Assembly: GCF_001750165.1 (NCBI RefSeq)
Contig: NZ_CP015411.1
Coordinates: forward strand, 778,001 to 842,000
DNA: 64,000 nucleotides
From: Pseudoalteromonas luteoviolacea
Lineage (GTDB): Bacteria > Pseudomonadota > Gammaproteobacteria > Enterobacterales > Alteromonadaceae
Direction: 5' to 3'
In this document: one piece after another, positions 1-9,237 of the stretch
Layout: every line of letters starts with the position of its first letter
How positions within the stretch are numbered: position 1 is the first letter of the stretch
Notes under the pieces: generated by a model
Database searches by the model: none
Seen by the model: the letters and a program-made list of their open reading frames with translations, nothing else
What the model was told of the DNA's origin: nothing
Position numbers and translations under genes: made by a program

Positions 1-247
1 CGCTCTACCTGATGATATTCCTGAAGTATCAATTAGCATCGAAGGTGACACAACTTTTATTGCTAACTTATTAAAAGAGGCTGGCCTTGTAGCAAGTACT
101 TCAGAAGCGATGCGCATGATCAAACAAGGTGCAGTAAAGCTTAACGGTGAAGAGAAAATCACTGACACTAAATTAGAAGTGTCTAAAGGTACCACAGAAA
201 TTTACCAAGTTGGCAAGCGTAAATTTGCTAAAGTAACGGTAAACTAA
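1..247 (+). CDS. tyrS: Tyrosyl-tRNA synthetase, C-terminal end (partial)
   Basis: The window opens inside this gene; the visible 81 codons end at TAA (245-247). The residues form an S4-type RNA-binding domain: 'SEAMRMIKQGAVKLNGEE' followed by 'YQVGKRKFAKV' is the usual end of bacterial TyrRS, which charges tRNA-Tyr in the cytoplasm and uses this domain to hold the tRNA. The catalytic domain lies outside the window, so the assignment rests on the S4 tail alone. The gene converges on the next one, with a strong hairpin at the junction. Confidence 0.85.
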   Translation, partial: ALPDDIPEVSISIEGDTTFIANLLKEAGLVASTSEAMRMIKQGAVKLNGEEKITDTKLEVSKGTTEIYQVGKRKFAKVTVN

Positions 248-259
248 TCGCCAAACTTG

Positions 260-289
260 ATAGCCAAGTAGCAGTTGCTATTTGGCTAT
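260..289. terminator. Hairpin between convergent genes
   Basis: ATAGCCAA (260-267) pairs with TTGGCTAT (282-289), extended inward by TAGCA/TGCTA, giving about 13 bp around a tiny loop. It lies just after tyrS and overlaps the stop of the opposite gene. There is no clear U tract, so function as a terminator is inferred from position and stem strength. Confidence 0.55.
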
Positions 290-1230
290 ATTAAGTTAAG
301 CGCAAACCAAATTAACACAGTTAAACCTAACCAAAATAGTCTCATACTGCCTAATAGCTTTAGCATGTGCTGAATATCTTCAAGTTCAGGCTGCCTATCA
401 CTACCTATCCTGATGTTGTCAAAACGTTCGCTGATGTAAAACCTTGGTCCTGCAAGTTGTACATGTAAATTGGCTGCAAACAATGCCATTATCCAGCCTG
501 AATTTTTATTTATATAGTGCTGTGCATAGTGTTTTAGGTAGTGCTTTGTTTTAGCTAAATTTTGTGTGAGTGCCATGATTAATACAAAGCCTCGCAATGG
601 AAGCCATTCGAGTATATATATTGAGCGCTGCACTGGGCGCATAAATGGATGATTTGCGCCTAACTGTTGACGCCAGCTCTGATCGCAAAGTAACAAAAGT
701 TTATAGGTAAGTGCGAAATAGGGGCCTGCTGCAACATAAAAAATCGTAATAAGATAAAAATGACGTACCGTATTAAGGGCAAGTGAGTCTAAGCAAGCTT
801 TAATGATCCCGACCTCAGATAACTTATCAGTATCTCTAATTACAATGCTTTTTAGCAGTTGCTTTGCAGAGCCTTTTTGGCCTTGAGATAGGAGTTTTGC
901 GATTCGCTGAGCACGTGTTTCAAAGTGAGTATCCAAGCACAAAAATAAGATTAAACCGCCAAACCATTGCGGATAGAAAGAAATATAGGATAAGAAATAA
1001 AGCAAAACAACCACGGTAATTGTCGGTAAAAAGCAAGCAAGCGTACCTGAAAGGAAATGTTGAGCGTCAGAGTTTTTTTTACTTACGACCCGTTTAGCTA
1101 AATTACTGGTGAGCAGAGAAAAGATTGTATTGGGGTGATAGAGCTTTGACAGTTTCAGGCTAAATGCACATATCAAGGCTAGGCAGAAGATAAGCAAGCC
1201 CTCTTGGGCTTGCAAGAAGCTCAGTGTCAC
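286..1230 (-). CDS. CbiB/CobD-like (AmpE-like) integral membrane protein
   Basis: A 314-residue protein with several hydrophobic segments, near residues 10-27, 65-100, 155-180 and 295-314. Its layout, including 'HPFMRPVQRSIYILEWLPLRG' split around the middle and a C-terminal membrane segment, resembles the CbiB/CobD family. That family amidates adenosylcobyric acid, but members in organisms without cobalamin genes have unknown roles. The start is GTG at 1230, directly abutting the mtnN stop with no gap, so the two genes are probably cotranscribed and translationally coupled. No cobalamin genes are nearby, so a true cobinamide-synthesis role is doubtful. Confidence 0.5.
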   Translation of the reverse strand: MTLSFLQAQEGLLIFCLALICAFSLKLSKLYHPNTIFSLLTSNLAKRVVSKKNSDAQHFLSGTLACFLPTITVVVLLYFLSYISFYPQWFGGLILFLCLDTHFETRAQRIAKLLSQGQKGSAKQLLKSIVIRDTDKLSEVGIIKACLDSLALNTVRHFYLITIFYVAAGPYFALTYKLLLLCDQSWRQQLGANHPFMRPVQRSIYILEWLPLRGFVLIMALTQNLAKTKHYLKHYAQHYINKNSGWIMALFAANLHVQLAGPRFYISERFDNIRIGSDRQPELEDIQHMLKLLGSMRLFWLGLTVLIWFALNLI

Positions 1231-1938
1231 TTACAGACTTACCTGTTGTAGGTTTTCAAGTAAAGCCACTACTAATTTTGATGAGTTGACCGAAGCGACT
1301 TCTAAATATTCATCAAATGATTGTGGAGACTCTTTTCCTGCAATGTCTGATAACGAGCGGATCACAACAAATGGTGTGTTGAGCACGTGACATGCTTGTG
1401 CAATCGCAGCGCCTTCCATTTCAACCGCTAACATGTTGGGGAAATCTTGACGAGTTTTTTCAATGCGCACAGGATCACACATGAAAGAATCACCAGTACA
1501 AATTTGGCCTACCATTGTTTGAATATCACCGACGGCATGAATACTTGCTTCAGACGCTTTGATTAGTGCAGGGTGTGCTTCAAAGCCTGCTGGCATTTGT
1601 GGTACTTGGCCAATTTCATATCCAAATGCAGTTACATCTACATCATGATGACGTACTTCGCTAGAAATCACCACGTCACCTACGTTGAGTGATGGCTCAA
1701 ACCCGCCTGCAGAGCCAGTGTTAATCACGCAGTCTGGTGTAAAGTTATCGATAAGCAATGTGGTCGCAACTGTTGCCGCAACTTTACCAATACCTGATTG
1801 AACCAGTGTTACTTCGTGGCCACCAAGCTCGCCAGTGTAAAATGTGAATCCACCTTTAGTCAGAGTTTTAGGTGATTGCATTGTGTCACGTAAAATCGTA
1901 ACTTCTTGCTCCATAGCACCGATAATGCCAATTTTCAT
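1231..1938 (-). CDS. mtnN: 5'-methylthioadenosine/S-adenosylhomocysteine nucleosidase
   Basis: A 235-residue cytoplasmic enzyme of normal length. It hydrolyses methylthioadenosine, S-adenosylhomocysteine and 5'-deoxyadenosine to adenine plus the thioribose or ribose moiety, in methionine salvage and autoinducer-2 precursor production. Family motifs are clear: the N-terminal 'MKIGIIGAMEQEV' with the base-contacting glutamate, 'NTGSAGG' for the ribose, 'VEMEGAAIAQ', and 'RSLSDIAG' with the catalytic aspartate. It is upstream of the CbiB-like gene and ends exactly where that gene begins. Confidence 0.95.
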   Translation of the reverse strand: MKIGIIGAMEQEVTILRDTMQSPKTLTKGGFTFYTGELGGHEVTLVQSGIGKVAATVATTLLIDNFTPDCVINTGSAGGFEPSLNVGDVVISSEVRHHDVDVTAFGYEIGQVPQMPAGFEAHPALIKASEASIHAVGDIQTMVGQICTGDSFMCDPVRIEKTRQDFPNMLAVEMEGAAIAQACHVLNTPFVVIRSLSDIAGKESPQSFDEYLEVASVNSSKLVVALLENLQQVSL

Positions 1939-2056
1939 AATTCATCTCTTTGTATTTTAGATACTGCTTATTATATACATTCTTATTTTGAAAGCATTAT
2001 TTCGTCGGTAAAACTGTAGAGCTTGCTGCTGATAAACTCAAGCAGCAAGTGTATTG

Positions 2057-2635
2057 TTAGATTTCTGCAAGTGCCTTAGCTTGTGATGGTGATAGCACGG
2101 CAGGTTTGTTGTTGCGATTGCGTACAGGCTTTGTTTTGTCAGGTTTTTGGCCTAACTTGAATAAGATAGCCGCGCGAACTTCTGGGCTTTTGTATCCTGA
2201 TTTTATCTTCATTCGGATATGAGGGATCCCAGCAGATTCAAGTGCACCACTAACAAACCAGTCTTTTTGAGCTTTGTGGCCATTTTTGTTGGCGTTATTT
2301 ACCAAATCTACAGCAGCCACTATATTAAGTGTACTTTTATCAACCAAAACATAGTCTAGCTGTTTGTTTTGTGCTTTTGTAATAGCGGAACGTCGAGCTT
2401 TTTTCGATAAGCCAGGTTTACATTCAATGACATCGACTAATTTTACACGGCTAACAATTTTATACCTATCACCTACAGCTCGCTCGAGGAGTTGTAAAAA
2501 TGAGGCTTCTACAGTCGTAAAAACAGAATCTTTACGGTTAAACGGATAAGGGTTGCCACCCACGTCGGTATATTTAGAAATTACGATAGAGGCAATAACT
2601 ACAAGCGCTAAAATAGCTAAAAGTGTTAACTCCAT
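2057..2635 (-). CDS. DUF2726 family protein, membrane-anchored
   Basis: A 192-residue protein. Residues 1-20 form one N-terminal transmembrane or signal-anchor helix, then a DUF2726-type domain: 'EASFLQLLERAVGDRYKI...KVKLVDVI', with 'LDYVLVDKSTLNIVAAVDL' and 'GIPHIRMK' as the late core strands. DUF2726 proteins resemble nuclease-fold domains (a D-x-V/E-Q-like strand followed by a hydrophobic strand) but no biochemical role is established. The lysine-rich tail from about residue 160 is low complexity. It is monocistronic between mtnN and folE2 on the same strand. Confidence 0.7.
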   Translation of the reverse strand: MELTLLAILALVVIASIVISKYTDVGGNPYPFNRKDSVFTTVEASFLQLLERAVGDRYKIVSRVKLVDVIECKPGLSKKARRSAITKAQNKQLDYVLVDKSTLNIVAAVDLVNNANKNGHKAQKDWFVSGALESAGIPHIRMKIKSGYKSPEVRAAILFKLGQKPDKTKPVRNRNNKPAVLSPSQAKALAEI

Positions 2636-2742
2636 AAATCACTCCACGACAACAAATTGACTTTGGTAATTTATAAGCAAAGAATGTGCCGGAAGTGATT
2701 AGAAGGCGGGCGCTAAATATTATTTAGCGCTTAAAAAGTCTT

Positions 2743-3663
2743 TTATGCTTTGTAGCCGCCAGTGATCCCTTTAACTGCGTAGGCAACGGCATCATGAGCG
2801 TGAAGAGATTCATAGTGGTTGATCTTGACGTAAAAGTCGGCAAAGTCTTGTTGGTTTAAAAGTGTTTTCAGCTTTCTTGCCGCATCTTCACAAAACATTA
2901 AGTTTTGTCCGTTTAATCTTGCAAACTCTTGCTCGTCTTCACGTTTTACCGCAGCTTGAACTGGTGTTTGTAATTCTTGCTCTGCAACGTCTATCAACCC
3001 TTTAATATCGAATTCTTGAGCACCCTTCGGTAACTGCACCTTGATATTTGCAATAGAACGCTGGGAATGAGGTGTGGCTACTATGCCTTCCGTTGTCCCA
3101 AGCCATGCATGTACACTTTCATGATCTAGAGGTTGTCCGGCAAACTTTTCTTCGAAGGCATTTTGAATAAGTTGTCTTGCTAATGCCGCAGAACAAGGGC
3201 ATGTTGATGAATAAGTGACATCAACAGCAAGCTCGATACTGAGTTTTTGCTCTTCTAGAGAGGCTGTGATGGTTACTGGGTAGCTTTTCCAGCCTTGTTT
3301 GCCACTAAGCAGTGACGCACGGCGAAGAGGTAGATCAAATTTAATGATTACTTTGGCTGAGTTGCTTAAGCCTTCATGCGTGGTTATGAATTGATCTAAT
3401 AAGGCAGTCAGTGTTTCTGGTGATAAAGACTGTTCACATGAAAGTTTGTCTAAGGCTAGGTAAAGCCTAGACATATGTATGCCTTTGGCATCTGGCTTAT
3501 CTAAGCTTACATATGTATCAGCTTTAGCAGTGACTGGAATATCATTTAGTCCTTTGCTGGCAAATTGAAATGGTAATTCAATATCTCCCATTCCTACCCA
3601 GTCTAAAGTTCCGGTTTTCAGCGCAGCAGCACTGTTCGCAATGTCTGGCATTGAAGTTGGCAT
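2743..3663 (-). CDS. folE2: GTP cyclohydrolase FolE2 (type IB)
   Basis: A 306-residue enzyme that converts GTP to 7,8-dihydroneopterin triphosphate, the first step of folate, queuosine and pterin synthesis. The FolE2 signature is visible: 'STCPCSAALARQ' with the metal-binding or catalytic cysteine, 'TPHSQRS', and 'NGQNLMFCEDAARKL' near the C-terminus. FolE2 accepts several metals and often replaces zinc-dependent FolE during zinc limitation. No Zur-like operator was recognised upstream. It is monocistronic and divergent from arcB. Confidence 0.93.
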   Translation of the reverse strand: MPTSMPDIANSAAALKTGTLDWVGMGDIELPFQFASKGLNDIPVTAKADTYVSLDKPDAKGIHMSRLYLALDKLSCEQSLSPETLTALLDQFITTHEGLSNSAKVIIKFDLPLRRASLLSGKQGWKSYPVTITASLEEQKLSIELAVDVTYSSTCPCSAALARQLIQNAFEEKFAGQPLDHESVHAWLGTTEGIVATPHSQRSIANIKVQLPKGAQEFDIKGLIDVAEQELQTPVQAAVKREDEQEFARLNGQNLMFCEDAARKLKTLLNQQDFADFYVKINHYESLHAHDAVAYAVKGITGGYKA

Positions 3664-3892
3664 TTAAACTCTCTTTAATCACGACCTCAGAAATGCTTTT
3701 ATATTACACTAATTCGAGTTTTTTTTCTGTTGATATTCTCATACTGAATAAAGAAAAAGTCATGTAATGTGCAAGATTTGATACATTATCACATTTTTAT
3801 TGTGGGTACTTTAAACGGTAGTCAATTTAAAAGTTTGAGATTTTTCAATAAAGTTACAGTGCTTGGTCGCTCGCATATGTGCTCAGCTGAGG

Positions 3893-3898
3893 TATAAT
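3893..3898 (+). promoter_or_regulatory. -10 element before arcB
   Basis: A consensus TATAAT lies 28 nt before the arcB ATG. No good -35 hexamer sits at 16-18 bp, so this is a single-element call. Confidence 0.4.
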
Positions 3899-3925
3899 AG
3901 CGGCGTTAACAAGGTGACTATTATT

Positions 3926-6253
3926 ATGCTTGATTCTTCATTTGGGTCTTGGGCTCGAATTCTTTCTAACTTGGTTCGAAAATACGGTGAACGTAAAGCT
4001 GGGGCAATTGCTTATACATTGGTATTGGTTGCGTCTTTGGTTTTGTCTTGTATGTTTTTTTATGTGGCGCTTGGTTCTGTCACTTTGGTAAATGTACTTT
4101 CAGTTGTCGTTTTCGCAGCCTTGACCTCACCATTACTGATATCGGTTGCTGTGTTTGCGATCCGGCAGTTGGAGAGTTCAAAAGAGTATTTAGAATCAGC
4201 AACTCAGCAAGAAAAATTGCTTAACCAAACGCTTAAAGACAATATTAATCGCCTCAATAATGAAATTGATGAGCGTAAAATGGCCTTGCATGCGAAGCAT
4301 CGTGCAATTGCTGAGCTACGAAATGAAATAACCGAGCGTCGCAAAGCTGAGCAGGAGCTTGCTCAACAAAGTATGTTGCTACGTTCTATAGTCGATTCAT
4401 CCCCTGATTTATTTTATTACCGAGATGAACATGGTGTGTTTGCTGGATGTAATAAAAAATTCGAGCAGGTAATTGGAATTGACAGCGAGGGATTGATTGG
4501 TAAAACCGCAGATGAAATTTTCATCGATCAAGCTGTGCCTAGAGTATTAGAAACAGATACACAAGTTAGCGCAACTCAGCAGACACTCTCTTTAGATGTA
4601 GAGTATCCAGTACAAGATGAAAACCGCTGGTTTGAAATGCGCAAGTTACCCTTTATCAATAATGAAGGCGAGTACATTGGGTTACTGGCTTTTGGTCGTG
4701 ATATCACTAGCCGTAAAGAAGCTGAGCAAGCACTTGAAACCGCTTATAAAGATAAAGGGAAATTTATTGCCACCTTAAGCCATGAACTTCGAACACCACT
4801 TAACGGTATTGTGGGATTAACCCGCATGTTACTGGATACCGAGTTGACGCAACAGCAAAAAAGTTGGTGTAACACGGTATTTTCAAGCGCGGAGACGCTG
4901 GGTAACATATTCAATGATATTATAGATTTAGATAAGATTGACCGCGAGCAGTTAGACATTGCGACAGACAGTATTAATGTATCTGACTTTATTAATGATG
5001 TAGTGAATTTTTCAGATTTGATTGCTGACCAAAAAGGGCTGGAATTCAAAATTCAACGTTCTGGTGTACTAGATATACATGCATTGCTGGATCCGACGCG
5101 TTTGCGTCAGGTACTTTGGAATCTGATAAATAATGCAGTTAAGTTCACGCATAAAGGCAGTGTTACTTTAGAGTGTCGCAGAGAAAACCGTGAATGCGGG
5201 CCTTGGCTTTCTATGAGTATCCTAGATACTGGCGTAGGGATCTCATCAGAGCAGCAAGATAAAATTTTTGATATGTACTATAAAGCGCCTGATGCTGAAG
5301 GTAACAATGCGATTGGATCTGGTATTGGACTTGCGGTGACAAAGGCGCTCGTATTGGCGATGAAAGGCAAAATTGCAGTCAGTAGCATGCCAGGCCAGGG
5401 GAGCCGCTTTGATGTAGAAATACCATTAGAACTGTGTACCGCACCTAGTCAGCAAAGTTATGCAGGTAGGGAGTTATACATTTTACTTGTTGAAGATGTC
5501 CCGTTGAATGCTGAGATTGCAACAAATTTACTTGAGCAACGTGGTCACGAAGTCATATGGGCTGAAACTGGTGAAGATGCACTATCTCTTGTTCAAACCG
5601 AAGATGATTTAGATCTTATCTTGCTGGATATGCAGTTACCCGATTTAAATGGTGATGAGGTTGCAAGGCAGATCCGTGAGGACAGCCATTTTGATAGTTT
5701 ACCGATAGTTGCGCTAACCGCGAATGTGCGCAGTGCCGAGCAAGAACTACAAGGGATCAGTATTCAAGGAGCACTTGCTAAGCCTATCAATACGACTAAA
5801 TTGGATAAAATGCTCGCTGAGTTATTTGGTATCGATAGCATCAAAGAAGAAGCGAGCGCCCAGCAACACAGTTCGATTGAGGTACTAGATATAGAACGTG
5901 ATTTACTCGATATAGAGACTATCACTGATTTTGTTGCATCTATGGGTGTTGATACGTTTAAGCGCAGTTGTGAGCTATTTGCGAAACTAAATCCAACATA
6001 CTGTGACGAATTGAAAGCAGCTAATCTAGAGGGCGATATAGCTGAGTACGGATCTGTGGCACACAAATTAAAAGGCGCAGCCGGTTCAGTGGGGCTCAAA
6101 ACTGTTCAGCAGCATGCAAAAGTAATGGAAACTGAGTGTACTGAAGTAGACGAAGAGAAGCGAAGGTTGTGGGTGGCAGATTTAGAGGAATTAATAAGAG
6201 AAGGGCAGTTAGCCCTTCACTCATTAATTGCAAAACTCGCTGAAAACTCTTAG
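3926..6253 (+). CDS. arcB: Aerobic respiration control hybrid sensor kinase ArcB
   Basis: A 775-residue inner-membrane hybrid kinase. Start is the ATG at 3926, preceded by AAGGTGA, rather than an upstream TTG. Order: two membrane helices (about 25-50 and 58-80), a coiled coil (about 85-145), a PAS domain (about 150-265), a HisKA H-box 'SHELRTPLNG' with His286, an ATPase domain with 'NNAVKFTHKG' and 'DTGVGIS', a receiver with Asp568 in 'LLDMQLPD', and an HPt domain with His713 in 'VAHKLKGAAG'. This is the full His-Asp-His relay of enterobacterial ArcB, which senses quinone redox state and phosphorylates ArcA. The gene converges on arcA with a 4-nt gap, unlike the unlinked arrangement in E. coli. 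Confidence 0.93.
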   Translation: MLDSSFGSWARILSNLVRKYGERKAGAIAYTLVLVASLVLSCMFFYVALGSVTLVNVLSVVVFAALTSPLLISVAVFAIRQLESSKEYLESATQQEKLLNQTLKDNINRLNNEIDERKMALHAKHRAIAELRNEITERRKAEQELAQQSMLLRSIVDSSPDLFYYRDEHGVFAGCNKKFEQVIGIDSEGLIGKTADEIFIDQAVPRVLETDTQVSATQQTLSLDVEYPVQDENRWFEMRKLPFINNEGEYIGLLAFGRDITSRKEAEQALETAYKDKGKFIATLSHELRTPLNGIVGLTRMLLDTELTQQQKSWCNTVFSSAETLGNIFNDIIDLDKIDREQLDIATDSINVSDFINDVVNFSDLIADQKGLEFKIQRSGVLDIHALLDPTRLRQVLWNLINNAVKFTHKGSVTLECRRENRECGPWLSMSILDTGVGISSEQQDKIFDMYYKAPDAEGNNAIGSGIGLAVTKALVLAMKGKIAVSSMPGQGSRFDVEIPLELCTAPSQQSYAGRELYILLVEDVPLNAEIATNLLEQRGHEVIWAETGEDALSLVQTEDDLDLILLDMQLPDLNGDEVARQIREDSHFDSLPIVALTANVRSAEQELQGISIQGALAKPINTTKLDKMLAELFGIDSIKEEASAQQHSSIEVLDIERDLLDIETITDFVASMGVDTFKRSCELFAKLNPTYCDELKAANLEGDIAEYGSVAHKLKGAAGSVGLKTVQQHAKVMETECTEVDEEKRRLWVADLEELIREGQLALHSLIAKLAENS

Positions 6254-6257
6254 CGAA

Positions 6258-6983
6258 CTATGGTTGAGTGTTATCGATCTTGCCAATGAAGCGATAACCT
6301 TCACCATGAATTGTGCTGATAAGTTCAGGTGTATTGTTGTCGGTTTCGAAGTGCTTACGAATACGACGGATAGTCACATCAACGGTACGGTCGTTAGCGC
6401 GCAGCTCACGGCCTGTCATGTGCTTAATAAGTTGTTCACGGCTGAAAATACGACCTGGAGAGTCAAGCATTAAACGAAGTGCTCTGTACTCGCCTTTAGG
6501 TAGACGCTTAGATTCACCTGTTGGTGACGTTAAACAGCGACTATTTTCGTCTAATTCCCATCCATTGAACGTGATTACACCGTTACTGTCGATAGTTGAC
6601 TCTTCAGGTGTTGATCCTGTACGTGAAATAAGATTACGTACTCGAATAGTAAGTTCACGAGGGTTGAACGGTTTCGTGACGTAGTCGTCTGCACCGATCT
6701 CTAAACCTAATATTCTATCGACATCGTTATCACGACCTGTTAAGAAAATTAAGCCTACATTTTTTTTCTGGCGTAACTCACGAGCCAAAATAAGGCCGTT
6801 TCTACCAGGAAGGTTTATATCCATGATTACACAGTTGACATCGTCGTTTGCTGTCAATTTTTCATGCATATCATCGCCATCAATGGCTTCAATTACCTTA
6901 TGACCTTCGGCTTCAAATAAACTAACGAGGTTCAGTCGAGTTACGTCTTCATCCTCAACAATTAGAATGACTGGCGTTTGCAT
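6258..6983 (-). CDS. arcA: Two-component response regulator ArcA
   Basis: A 241-residue OmpR/PhoB-type regulator. The receiver is at about residues 5-120, with acidic residues in 'VEDEDVT', the phosphoacceptor Asp55 in 'VIMDINLPG', Thr in 'LTGRD' and Lys in 'YVTKPFNP'. A winged-helix DNA-binding domain follows at about 140-235 and ends 'STIHGEGYRFIG'. The N-terminus 'MQTPVILIVEDED' and the segment 'GLEIGADDY' match ArcA closely. It represses aerobic respiratory genes when oxygen is low. Its cognate kinase gene lies tail-to-tail, so the pair is physically linked but not co-transcribed. Confidence 0.95.
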   Translation of the reverse strand: MQTPVILIVEDEDVTRLNLVSLFEAEGHKVIEAIDGDDMHEKLTANDDVNCVIMDINLPGRNGLILARELRQKKNVGLIFLTGRDNDVDRILGLEIGADDYVTKPFNPRELTIRVRNLISRTGSTPEESTIDSNGVITFNGWELDENSRCLTSPTGESKRLPKGEYRALRLMLDSPGRIFSREQLIKHMTGRELRANDRTVDVTIRRIRKHFETDNNTPELISTIHGEGYRFIGKIDNTQP

Positions 6984-7055
6984 TATTAATTAACCTTTTC
7001 GGAATGTTTTATTTACAAAAACTTCGGTGTTATATAATAAAACCGAATGTTAACG

Positions 7056-7084
7056 ATTATAGGAGTATATTCAATTGTTAACAA
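7056..7084 (-). promoter_or_regulatory. Sigma-70 promoter of arcA
   Basis: On the minus strand TTGTTA (7084-7079) and TATAAT (7061-7056) are separated by exactly 17 bp. They lie about 75 nt upstream of the arcA start. The leader then contains the inverted pair TTCGGT/ACCGAA (7023-7047). Confidence 0.65.
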
Positions 7085-7090
7085 GTAAAA

Positions 7091-7618
7091 TCAGTCAGGA
7101 TAGAACTTAGAAACTGCGAGTAGCCTAGAGAGCACTTTAAAGTTATGTTGTGCAACTTCTTGTCTGTTAATATATAACCGAATTTTACTCCCTTCTTGGA
7201 CCAAGGAAGCAATCCCACCCCCTTCCAGAAATTCGATACTTTCGCCTACAGTCACCATATTTAAGGTAATTGTATCGGTCCAAGAAGATATTATATCATC
7301 TTCCATTGTTTCATCAATGTATGTGATATCACAGCGCTTAGAAAGTTCCCTAAAAGGGTCAGAAAGGTTTACTTTTATTATATCTATCGGTTTACCCCGT
7401 ATTTTTAAGTTATTATTTTTATTTAAAATAGCGCCTGGTCCATGATTTAAATCATAAAAACAAAATCTGGTTACTTGTTTATTTTTTTGCTCTGGAAAGT
7501 CGATTAACTTTGCCATTTGGTATAAAAAAGCGGAACGAATTTCATGTGGCGATTTTGCATCAACGTTTAAACTACAAAAAATAAAAATAAATGCAGCTAT
7601 TAGGTACATTATTTTCAT
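7091..7618 (-). CDS. YfiR-like (DUF4154) periplasmic protein
   Basis: A 175-residue protein with a signal peptide (about 1-21, ending at 'NVDA'). The mature part starts 'KSPHEIRSAFLYQMAKLIDFP', has 'FCFYDLNHGPGAILN' in its first third, and ends 'GSKIRLYINRQEVAQHNFKVLSRLL', the layout of the YfiR/DUF4154 family. Family members are periplasmic; Pseudomonas YfiR represses the diguanylate cyclase YfiN. Here the ATG overlaps the stop of the upstream sensor kinase by one base (TAATG), so the two are translationally coupled. The protein may set the sensory state of that kinase. No diguanylate cyclase is nearby. Confidence 0.75.
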   Translation of the reverse strand: MKIMYLIAAFIFIFCSLNVDAKSPHEIRSAFLYQMAKLIDFPEQKNKQVTRFCFYDLNHGPGAILNKNNNLKIRGKPIDIIKVNLSDPFRELSKRCDITYIDETMEDDIISSWTDTITLNMVTVGESIEFLEGGGIASLVQEGSKIRLYINRQEVAQHNFKVLSRLLAVSKFYPD

Positions 7619-9237
7619 TAAATTACCCCTTTTAGAGGCAAAGTTATAATAAATTCAGTACCTTTTTTATTATCATCAGACAGGGTTATAGTTCCCCCTA
7701 AAGCTTGAGTGATCAAATTGTAAACAAGGTGCATGCCGAGGCCGCTGCCACCCTCGCCGCGTTTAGTTGTGACGAACGGGTCAAAAATTCGTTTTTTGAC
7801 GGCGTTTGATACACCGATACCATTGTCTTGATAGATTATTTCTAGGCTTTGGTTTTTTTGCTCTACATGGATATGAATTTGATTATCTTTGAGGTCTAAA
7901 AAGCCATGGATAAGGGAGTTAGATAAAAGTTGTTCAAATACTTGCTGTAGTAAACCTGCCTTAGTCTTTACCGTGAGTTGCTCTGGGCAAGATAGTTGCC
8001 ATACCACATTTTTAATATCGATCTCGGCACGCATACTGCTGACAATTGCATTGAATAATTTATTGATATTGACTTCTGAGCTGACTTCTACATCTTGGCT
8101 TACTGCGACTTTTTTAAAGCTGGATATCAGTTCTGCTGCGCGATTTAAGTTTCGATAAATTAAATCTAGGTTTTCAATACCGTCATGTATAAAGCGCTCT
8201 AGCTGTTTGGATGTCAATGTTTTTTGCTCAAATGCTGCATTGATGTCGGCAAGTTTGTCTCTTAACAGCGTAGAACCTGTAACACCTAAACCAATGGGGG
8301 TATTTACTTCATGAGCAACACCCGCAACCATTTGACCAAGCGAGGCCATTTTTTCATTTTCGACAATTTGATTTTGGTATTGATGCATTCGCTCTAACGT
8401 GTTGAGAAGCTCCTGATTAGCTTCTCGTAAAGCAATGGTGCGTTGATTTACTTTTTCTTCAAGATTTTGATTTAGTTGCTTTATTTCGAGTTTATCTGCT
8501 TGGTGTCGTGCGAGTTGATTTTGCGTACGGGCGAGCATGATATTGAGGTTGTTGGCGAGCATGTTAACCTCTTCAATGTCACTTTTTGTTGCTCTTGCAG
8601 AGTAATTGTGATTTTTTGAAACGTCCTGCAACATGAGTGACAATGAATCAATTGGGTTTGCAATTCTTTTTTGAATCGCACGTGCAACAAACAACACTAA
8701 AATAAGCACGATCAATGTGAGTGCAATGTCGACCAGTATTTTTTGATTAATATACTGAGATAATCGCTCTAGTCCGCCTCTTACATAGACATACCCCTCA
8801 ACTTTTCCTTCATATTCCACTGGAATGATAAGCTCGACGTAGTCAGCTGATACTTTTGGTACTTTAAGGGCTTCTATATCATTGACCTTAAGTGGTACAG
8901 GCGGTGTCTTGCTGGCGTTATAACTAGTAAAAAAAACCGGTTTATTGGTCACATCATCAATGGCATAGATGTGGATATTTTTGACTAACTCAACTTTATT
9001 AAACGATTTGAGCCGTTTTTCTTCAGTTTTTCTATCGTCAAAAATCAGCGTGATCTGAGCATTGAATGCAATGATCTCAGCAATCATTTGCAGTTTGTTG
9101 ACTATCAATTTTTTCTGCTCTTTGACGTCGAGATAAGTAGAAATTGAAATGGAAAGAGAGAGCGACAAAGCTGTTACTAACATAACAGCACTTATCAAAA
9201 CTTTTCTTATACTTGTTTTTGTTGCGTGTTTTCCCAT
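7618..9237 (-). CDS. Sensor histidine kinase with CHASE8-like sensor and HAMP
   Basis: A 539-residue inner-membrane kinase. Order: a membrane helix (about 12-34), a periplasmic region (35-165) resembling CHASE8 with 'QMIAEIIAFNAQITLIFDD' near its start, a second helix (168-186), HAMP (187-240), a coiled coil (240-295), a phosphoacceptor His309 in 'VAHEVNTPIG', and an ATPase domain with 'LLSNSLIHG', 'DNGIGV' (471-476) and 'GGSGLGMHL'. The H-box is the HEVNTP variant rather than HELRTP. No response regulator is adjacent, so its partner is unknown. It is cotranscribed with the YfiR-like gene. Confidence 0.82.
   Translation of the reverse strand: MGKHATKTSIRKVLISAVMLVTALSLSLSISISTYLDVKEQKKLIVNKLQMIAEIIAFNAQITLIFDDRKTEEKRLKSFNKVELVKNIHIYAIDDVTNKPVFFTSYNASKTPPVPLKVNDIEALKVPKVSADYVELIIPVEYEGKVEGYVYVRGGLERLSQYINQKILVDIALTLIVLILVLFVARAIQKRIANPIDSLSLMLQDVSKNHNYSARATKSDIEEVNMLANNLNIMLARTQNQLARHQADKLEIKQLNQNLEEKVNQRTIALREANQELLNTLERMHQYQNQIVENEKMASLGQMVAGVAHEVNTPIGLGVTGSTLLRDKLADINAAFEQKTLTSKQLERFIHDGIENLDLIYRNLNRAAELISSFKKVAVSQDVEVSSEVNINKLFNAIVSSMRAEIDIKNVVWQLSCPEQLTVKTKAGLLQQVFEQLLSNSLIHGFLDLKDNQIHIHVEQKNQSLEIIYQDNGIGVSNAVKKRIFDPFVTTKRGEGGSGLGMHLVYNLITQALGGTITLSDDNKKGTEFIITLPLKGVI

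Noticed and set aside
6258..6684. Plus-strand open frames opposite arcA
   Set aside because: arcA is unmistakable on the other strand; the plus frames are shadows of its codon pattern.
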